The notes below the pieces were generated by a model that saw only the letters and a list, made by a program, of their open reading frames with translations, was not told where the DNA came from and made no database searches. A program made the translations under genes and the position numbers. Shown one piece after another: positions 59,373 to 64,000 of a DNA stretch of 64,000 nt. How positions within the stretch are numbered: the first letter of the stretch is position 1; the number at the start of each line of letters is the position of its first letter. Source of the DNA: Serinus canaria (lineage: Eukaryota; Chordata; Aves; Passeriformes; Fringillidae); assembly GCF_022539315.1 (NCBI RefSeq), contig NC_066321.1, positions 3,025,324 through 3,089,323 on the forward strand, given 5' to 3'.

Positions 59373-61599
59373 GAGTAATGAGTGAAAGGGAAAAGTAAAA
59401 ATGAAAATAGTCCCCAGGATAGAGAGGGGAAAAAAAATTTCCTAGGTAGTATATTGCCTTCACCATTTGCAGTGGGAAGCCACATGAGTCACCCTGTAGC
59501 ATCCCCATACACATGTTAAATGTTCTGCCCCTAACCTTTGCTGAAATCGGAATGAAGGGAAAAGTTTCAGTCCAACCATTAATGGGAAAAGTGATTATTT
59601 GCCTTTAGAGAAGATACCCACTGAAAAATGATGACATTATGTGCTCTTTGCAGGGATGCTGCAGCTTTTATAGATGCTCTTGGTACAATTCATTTCTGGA
59701 ACTGCATGTGAGAAGGTTTTACCACTGTCATTACACAGAAGTGCTATGGCTGGGCTGGGAAACCTGCAGCATCTTTGGGGTTGCATCCCCTAAATGCAGC
59801 TGAAGAACAGCTGAAGTTAAGTTGAAGGCTTGGTGGTGAGAAAAATTAAAAGATTGTTTCCACCTGGCTGAAAGTGAGACTCTGAGAGCAGTGGGCACTG
59901 AAGGCACACAGGGGGAAATGAGCTTGGCTTGGGAATTGGGCCCTGGGGTTTGCAGATCAAACCAGCCACTAAGCCTGCATCAAAAATTTCAACCTACTGC
60001 TTGTGCCTGTGTAATCCACTGCTTTGCTTCTTTGAAATAATACAAACACCCTGTGTTGGTGAACTACCTAAATCCAAGCTTAAAACTGCATATATGGCTT
60101 ATCCTTAAAACTGCCCAGGAGAGCCACGTAGCTCTTTCTGAAGTGACAACTTCTTTTGAAAACATAACTTCATTTGTTACTCACAGTTAATAACCAGAAT
60201 AGGGCATTTTTCCCTGCTTCAACACTGACATTTTTTACACTCTCAGTTTTCACTGATTCCAAAGTCTAGACTTGCTCAGCGCAGCTGAGATGAAATATTT
60301 CATGTGATATCAGCTTTTTGGCAGCCATTGGATTTGTGTACCCATCAAAACTTCATCTTCTGAGAAGAGAAAGAATTAAGAAAAAGTCATTTACCCAGTT
60401 AATTCTGTAACTATCGATTTCAGTGTAAACCCCTTCCTCTTTATAAGATTAATTTAGTTCTTCCCATGCCCCACAGAAAAATCTTGTGCCTAGAGAAAAG
60501 CTGCTATGAAAGGGATACAAATGAATCTACTTAGATAATTGTAATTCCAGTCAGACACTGGCACCATGTAGTTCATGTTTTATCATAAGAGATCAATTTC
60601 TAAGGTTCAGCCATCAGTCTAAAGACTACAAGACAAAATTTCACCCCCAGGACTGTAAAGAAGGCAGGGTTGACTCCAGCCAACAAGATTGTACCTGGGA
60701 CTTGCAAGATCTTTGAATAAGAGACAGTTTTTTGCACTGTGAGAGTAAAAACATCTCCATCAGTACTGTGGTGTTAGTGTTGAACATGTTTTACTACAAA
60801 GTGAGGATCTCTTGCCCCTGTGGTCCATCAGTGATGGGTAACCAAGCCAGCAGCCATGAAACCCTCAGCTCTGCATTACAAAAGCCTGTCCTACTTTTGA
60901 GAAGTAACATCAAACAAAAACCTCACCAGTTTCATGTTTTTTTGTAGCGGAATCACAGCACAAGGATTTCCCCCTCCTCTTTTTTTTTAATCAAAGACCG
61001 ATTAATTAATTCTCATTATCTCCATCTCTGTCACAAAGATAGCATGGTGACACTGTCACAAAGCCGTTGCAGTTTGCCTCGGGCATAATTTGGTGGTGGT
61101 TGAAGTGGTTTCTCATTATTTTTGTGGGTCTCATCACCCCCATGTCCACAAAAACCACTCCCAGACAAGAACTGTGTGCACCAGGAAATAGGTGGTGAAA
61201 CCAGTACGAGCCTCACTCTGCAGAACCTTCAAATGAAAAGAGCACAAGAGAACAGCTCACAGCCTCAGATGTTCCCACAACTGCACCATGGGCAGCGTCA
61301 CACCAAGTCAGGAAAGAAACCAGCTCAAAAAAGAAAAAAAAAACCCTTTTGCACAGCAAAATGTATTCAGGGAAAACTTCTCTGCAGCTGCTGGGACAGA
61401 GGGAAGAGTGAATAAACCCTCTCTCCCAGCAGACTGCAGAGCAGCTCCTGCTGAAAGGGACCACATCAGGAAGCAGTGCTCACCACAGCCCCATCAGGGT
61501 GAGCTGGGACAACACCACGGCTGTGGGAGGACCTGGAGGACAGCTCGTTACTGGCAGTAGGAGCTGAAAGCATCCATGGACAATTGAAACCACATGGCA
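59373..61599. other. Noncoding single-copy DNA
   Basis: No gene. 60970-61120 holds ATTAATTAATTCTCATT with scattered CpG and is a weak regulatory candidate. Confidence 0.55.
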
Positions 61600-61900
61600 C
61601 CAATTCCCCTCCAAGCCCAAGGTTAGCGCCGATCCAGCTTTCAACTCAGCCAGCTACATAAACCAGACGAGGTGCAGCGAACAATGGCTCACGCTGGTGT
61701 CCCAGTTTCCACCAACAATGTCAGCCCCACTGGTGGTGACTCAGTTTGTTTCCATCATATGTTCTTTAGTGGCCTCTGGCAGCTTTATTTTTCACGCTCC
61801 TTTACCGAGTGAACGCTGTCCAACGGCAGCGCCATGAGCTGGCACCCCGCAGAATGCACACGAAGGAAGCTCTGTGTTCGGATCCCACCTCGCAATTCCA
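61600..61900. promoter_or_regulatory. Candidate CpG-retaining regulatory element with SOX-type site
   Basis: More than a dozen CpGs in 300 bp (TTAGCGCCGATCC, CCAGACGAGG, TTTACCGAGTGAACGCTGTCC, AACGGCAGCGCC) in a CpG-poor region. AACAATGG at 61680-61687 matches a SOX-type core, and GGTGACTCAG at 61734-61743 contains an AP-1-like TGACTCA. No transcript structure is visible. Confidence 0.35.
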
Positions 61901-64000
61901 GGTGTGAGGGCTGCTCCTCCTCTTCCCAACCCTTCTGGCTCAGTCTTGGCGCTCAGCTCAGAGCATGACATCGTCCCATGCCGCTGTTCTGTAAAGCAAA
62001 AGGAGCCAGCAATACCCATCTATAACATTAACGAAGAAATGGGCTAAAAATGAGTATTTATCCTATGTATACATGTACCTGTCTTTTATATAGAGCTGTG
62101 CTACATCATCTTTAGTGTAGAAGTAGCAAAGTACTCAGAGCAAATAAAATAAATATATATCTGACCTCAGTGAAAAAAAAAAATCATCTTTCTCAGCGTA
62201 ACATACCGTAACTTGAAGTTTGCTCTCCCAGCATTATTTGTTTAATAGAAATATTTTCTGTACCACCTTGTTCTGGCAGAAAGTCAGAATTTGCATTTAT
62301 ATGAGGTAGTTTATCAAATATAACATACAGAAGTCTGTTAAGTACACATTGCATTTTGTTTGTGAGAAAATCTGTTTGTATTTAATGTAGTTTTTAAATT
62401 AACCTTAATGAAAGCTTCTGAAAATTGTTGTTCTAAGCATTTGAAATATGCAACAAGAACTAGGGGAAGACATAAACATGTTTTCCATTATATGTTATCA
62501 GATAGTCCAAAATTACTACAAAAAGAATGTAGGACTATGTTAAATTAGAAAGATAAGCAAGCATTTAGTTAAAAGGCAAAGGTCTTTAGAAGAGCAAAGC
62601 ATCTGACAGTTAACCCCAACATCTTGTGATCTCCTACCAAGAGCAGGACAGCACTCTCAGAATACAGTGGGGTGTTTTAGCCACATCCATGGCTAAGAGA
62701 GAACAAAAAAGAAGTCGAGCTTCACAGAAATCCCGTGGTGGGTGTTTGTTCAGTCAATATTTACAGAGTGGTAGCATGGCCATGGCCGTTTTTAAAGATC
62801 TTACTCAACCACTATCAAATATGGTCTGCCCACAGTATTTATTATCTTTTGGAAAGAACCAAATGTATGAACTTTAAAAATGGCCTTTAAAAAGAAATAA
62901 AAATGTAAAATCCCTTCAATTATCAAAATAGCATTTTTTTAATTGTCTTCTGCTGTCTGCTGATTTAATTTTGTCATTTGATGGGCTGCTTTCTCTTAAG
63001 AGTCACAAGGGTGGTTCCATGAAGAACATAATGCAGGGAGCAAAAATCCCATTGGTATTACGGCTTTCTTCCCATCTTTTCCTCATATATCCAATTAAAC
63101 ATATAATAAAGAATAAAAGGGCATTGTGGAAAAATTGCCAAACAAGGACAGGCATCAACAAGACATTTCACATTTCATGTGAGGAGTGAGGCAAGCGGTA
63201 CCTAAGTAGCTCGTGGATGAGTTGCTGTTACAATAATCATTCAAAAAGCAGCAATAAAACCATCACTGGTAACGATCAAGTAAGGGAAGGAAAATCTGAC
63301 TAACAACTTTGTCTTACTATTCTGGTAACCCTTTGCATAGAGAAAAATCAGTCAAATCAGGTTTTAATCAGGACGATATTTTTCTGGAAACTCTTCCTTC
63401 CCAACACATTCTGGCACTTAACCAGTGCTCGAATACCATTCCCACAGCAAGTCTCGAGTCAAGCTTCGTTTTCATAATCAACTGCTCTGGAAAACAGGGA
63501 AATCAAAGAGCTTTTTCAGAGCACCATTAACTTCTCTGACAGATAAAAAAGGGAGTAATATCCAGTCACCAACCGAAGTTTTGAAGATTAAAAGTTCTAA
63601 GCTCCAGGTGCTGGAATTATGCACAAATCTGTCCAACAAAAGGGCCACCTCCACTGAGCATCAGAGGCTGCTCTTTGACTTCCTTTCACTTATATTTTCT
63701 CACTTACACATTGGAAAATTGGATCATTTTCCATTTTACTTTCGAGCATAATATAGGCAGGTCAATCCAGCTGTCATCTAGGTCATGGAATACTGGAGAT
63801 CCTGTTTTGGATCATGTCCTCAGTGTCTCGTTTAAAGGGAATGATTTCCTATAACTGAGTTACAGATTGTTGCGCTCGTAGGGTGGTCACAGAACTCCAG
63901 CTCTGCTTTGCATTAAAAGTGGAATTTTTAATAGCCAGGGAGGAAAAAGGAGAAAGAATTGAGAAGCTGCAGTATGAATATTTTGCAGTAGAGACCAACC
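61901..64000. other. AT-rich noncoding DNA at window end
   Basis: No gene. The 62040-62600 part is complex AT-rich DNA that includes an octamer ATTTGCAT near 62291-62298. The plus frames at 62626-62877 and 63309-63751 have no recognisable domain. Confidence 0.55.

Noticed and set aside
62300..62310. TGAGGTAGTTT, resembling the let-7 seed region
   Set aside because: The rest of the mature sequence does not match and I see no hairpin partner arm.
1..64000. CRISPR arrays, tRNA/rRNA genes, bacterial-type operons
   Set aside because: No direct-repeat/spacer pattern, no cloverleaf or rRNA core was seen, and the overall sequence is vertebrate noncoding DNA.

Overview
This 64 kb window reads as vertebrate nuclear DNA, almost certainly from a bird and probably a passerine. 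The main evidence is about nineteen short, 5'-truncated copies of CR1, the dominant LINE of birds. Most carry the 3' end seen in songbird CR1 families: a conserved stretch (a 'GAAGCTGTGGCTGCCCCTGG'-like core, then 'CAACCCAAACCATTCTGTG') ending in ATTCTRTG-type octamers. Ancient MIR-type SINE remnants, low GC, CpG depletion outside a few islets, and many poly-A/T and purine tracts agree. There is no prokaryotic organisation.

I find no convincing protein-coding gene. The open frames are short, stop at random, or run through microsatellites and CR1 remnants. I recognise no rRNA, tRNA or microRNA hairpin and no CRISPR array. The best candidate transcribed element is 16491-16801, a 311 bp CpG-retaining block with a good 3' splice site, a good 5' splice site and a frame open from end to end. 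The window is best read as a large intron or an intergenic gene desert.

Layout. 1-11 kb: single-copy noncoding DNA with two CR1 copies' worth of sequence, a purine/pyrimidine mirror block (6141-6467) and long A/G-rich tracts. 11.3-12.5 kb: AT-rich DNA dense in homeodomain/POU-like sites, then a CpG-rich islet and a three-copy 80 bp minisatellite. 13.5-17 kb: CpG-retaining segments, including the candidate exon. 17-25 kb: the densest CR1 cluster (seven copies), ending in a CpG islet at 24.9-25.1 kb. 25-33.6 kb: no CR1. 33.6-46.5 kb: seven CR1 copies, one MIR fragment and a CpG island-like segment at 45.4-45.7 kb. 46.5-56.4 kb: no clear CR1, two MIR-type remnants, two CpG-retaining islets (47.8 and 52.65 kb) and a perfect 14 bp inverted repeat at 54.25 kb. 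56.4-64 kb: a CR1 joined to a 280 bp AAAAT satellite, one more CR1, and a CpG/SOX-site islet at 61.6-61.9 kb.

The arrangement (no genes, long CR1-poor blocks, islets that kept CpG in AT-rich DNA) would fit regulatory DNA around or inside a developmental gene. That is inference; it needs a multi-species alignment. I found no evidence of a new multi-gene system here.
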